16,954 nucleotides of DNA, from contig QNYP01000026.1 in NCBI GenBank assembly GCA_003978675.1, positions 1-16,954 on the forward strand, written 5' to 3'. Position 1 is the stretch's first letter. Each line of letters begins with the position of its first letter. Below the pieces are notes generated by a model. The model made no database searches, was not told the DNA's origin, and saw nothing but the letters and a program-made list of their open reading frames with translations. Below, piece after piece: positions 15,676 through 16,954 of the stretch. The position numbers and the translations under genes are program-made. Source of the DNA: Hydrogenothermus sp. (GTDB lineage: Bacteria; Aquificota; Aquificia; Aquificales; Hydrogenothermaceae).

Positions 15676-16954
15676 TATTTAACCCCTCTTGTTAATCTAT
15701 AATCTTCATAAACTTCACTTGCAACTTTAGACCATGTATTAGAGCAGTTTTTTATAATGTTAATATCTGGCAGTTTGTCTGCATTAGTTCTAACCATAGC
15801 TATTATATACCAACTATTAATATTACATTCCTCTTTATATTTTTCGGCAAAGGATTTTAGTATATTTAATACTTGTTTGTATTTGTTTTTTTCGAATGCT
15901 TTTGTAATTAATTTTTCAACAAATTTTTTGATAAAAATATCTTCTTGGTAATTATTTAGTAAAAATTCTAAATTATTCTCTGCTTGCTTTATAGATTTAT
16001 CAAGGTTATCTTCCATGTTTATATATGCAACAACAATTTTACTTTCTGGATTTTTACAATTTAATAGTTTATTTTTTATCTTGGTAAAATCTTTCCCTAA
16101 AAACACGTATACTTTTGAAAGAACTGTGTAATACTGACAACCTTTTTTATTTACAGTTTTTAATACTTTTAGAGTTTGCTTATATTTTTGTTTATTAAAC
16201 AAACTTTCTGCTAGTTTAAGTTTATAATCATCTTTTTTATATTTTTTTGCTAAAAATTCATATAAGTCTACTCTATAATCCAAGCTACATTTACCTAAAT
16301 TTTTTGCTAACTTTAATAATGTGTTTTCATTGAAAATCACTTTAAAAAATTTAGGGTTTGATGTATAAAGTTCACATAAATACTTAGGTTTAACTTTTAT
16401 TATTTTATCTTTCCATAAATTTCTTACATACTCCTTTTCTTCATAACTAAATCTATCTGTTTCAACTACTGAAAGTTCCCAGCTTAATTTTTTTATTAGA
16501 AAATCTGAGTCGTATTTTAGTATTAGCTGACCAAAGTTTCCAAGTGCATATCTCCCAATAGGAGTATTTCTGTTGCTGATTAATGTCTGATAAACAAATC
16601 TAATTGGGTTTTTTAAGTCTTCATCTTCTATCTGGGATAGTTTCTTTTTTATAGGTTCTTCTTCTTTCAGGGAAAGAATTTTTAATTTTGCAATAATTGC
16701 TTCTTTTGTATCTTTATAGTCCTGTGCGAGATAATAATAATGGTTAAACGCAGATATCAAATCTCTCTGTTTAACATCTATATCCCCAAGTCTAAGAATT
16801 GCTTTTCTTATTATTTCTAAATCCTGCGTAGTTCCTATTATCTTTCTAAAAAGTTGTTTTGCAAATTTATATTTACCAATCCTATACATATTTTCTGCAA
16901 CTATATAATAAAATTGGGGATTATCTATAAGATAAGTTTCATAGTATTTGTAGG
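15675..16954 (-). CDS. TPR-like helical-repeat protein, 5' end cut by the window
   Basis: The frame remains open to the window edge: 21 further codons precede the first ATG (16889), so at least 425 residues are visible and the true start lies outside. The sequence is nearly all amphipathic helix pairs with TPR-like spacing, for example FYYIVAENMYRIGKYKFAKQ, then RLGDIDVKQRDLISAFNHYY and KLAESLFNKQKYKQTLKVLK. Four cysteines are scattered through the second half. No signal peptide can be assessed. The stop overlaps the flgB start by 1 nt, tying it to the flagellar operon. It may be a scaffold or assembly factor, but I do not recognise the family and infer a flagellar link only from position. 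Confidence 0.75.
   Translation of the reverse strand, partial: YKYYETYLIDNPQFYYIVAENMYRIGKYKFAKQLFRKIIGTTQDLEIIRKAILRLGDIDVKQRDLISAFNHYYYLAQDYKDTKEAIIAKLKILSLKEEEPIKKKLSQIEDEDLKNPIRFVYQTLISNRNTPIGRYALGNFGQLILKYDSDFLIKKLSWELSVVETDRFSYEEKEYVRNLWKDKIIKVKPKYLCELYTSNPKFFKVIFNENTLLKLAKNLGKCSLDYRVDLYEFLAKKYKKDDYKLKLAESLFNKQKYKQTLKVLKTVNKKGCQYYTVLSKVYVFLGKDFTKIKNKLLNCKNPESKIVVAYINMEDNLDKSIKQAENNLEFLLNNYQEDIFIKKFVEKLITKAFEKNKYKQVLNILKSFAEKYKEECNINSWYIIAMVRTNADKLPDINIIKNCSNTWSKVASEVYEDYRLTRGVK

Overview
The window is AT-rich, with a Lys/Glu/Ile-rich proteome, and is almost entirely coding. It carries an LpxK gene, so the cell makes lipid A and has an outer membrane, plus most of a flagellar basal-body, export and hook locus. 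Together with the compact, overlapping gene style this best fits a thermophilic member of the Aquificota (Sulfurihydrogenibium/Persephonella-like). That assignment is inference from gene content and composition, not from a marker gene. I see no tRNA, rRNA, CRISPR array, insertion sequence, phage gene or riboswitch, and no stretch over 300 bases lacks a gene.

Left part, + strand (80-4020): a tight four-gene run of argS (arginyl-tRNA synthetase), a membrane-anchored SPOR-domain protein, lpxK (lipid A 4'-kinase) and scpA (condensin kleisin). The genes are 1 nt apart, overlapping by 4 nt, and 11 nt apart, so they are probably co-transcribed. Together they cover translation, cell-envelope/division and chromosome segregation. 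The first 61 bases are an exact reverse complement of 626-686 inside argS. This looks like a contig-end or chimera artefact, so the native upstream region of argS is probably not visible.

Right part, - strand (16954 down to 4017): one long co-directional flagellar locus. In transcription order it reads: TPR-like protein (cut by the window edge), flgB, flgC, fliE, fliF, fliH, fliI, flgD, flgE, fliL, fliN, fliO, fliP, fliQ, fliR, flhB, then an unrecognised 128-aa protein. Most junctions are within 20 nt or overlap, which points to one operon with translational coupling. The products build the proximal rod (FlgB, FlgC, FliE), MS ring (FliF), export ATPase and its regulator (FliI, FliH), hook cap and hook (FlgD, FlgE), stator-associated FliL, C-ring FliN, and the export gate (FliO, FliP, FliQ, FliR, FlhB). 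fliG, fliJ, fliK and fliM, which often sit at specific points in this order, are absent here and must be elsewhere or missing.

The two units converge, and the stop codons of scpA and the 128-aa gene overlap on one TTAA palindrome at 4017-4020. Nothing in the window looks like a wholly new system. The most notable points are the inverted repeat at the left edge, a tandem domain duplication inside FlgE, an archaeal-looking ScpA, the missing switch genes, and two unrecognised genes at the operon's ends.
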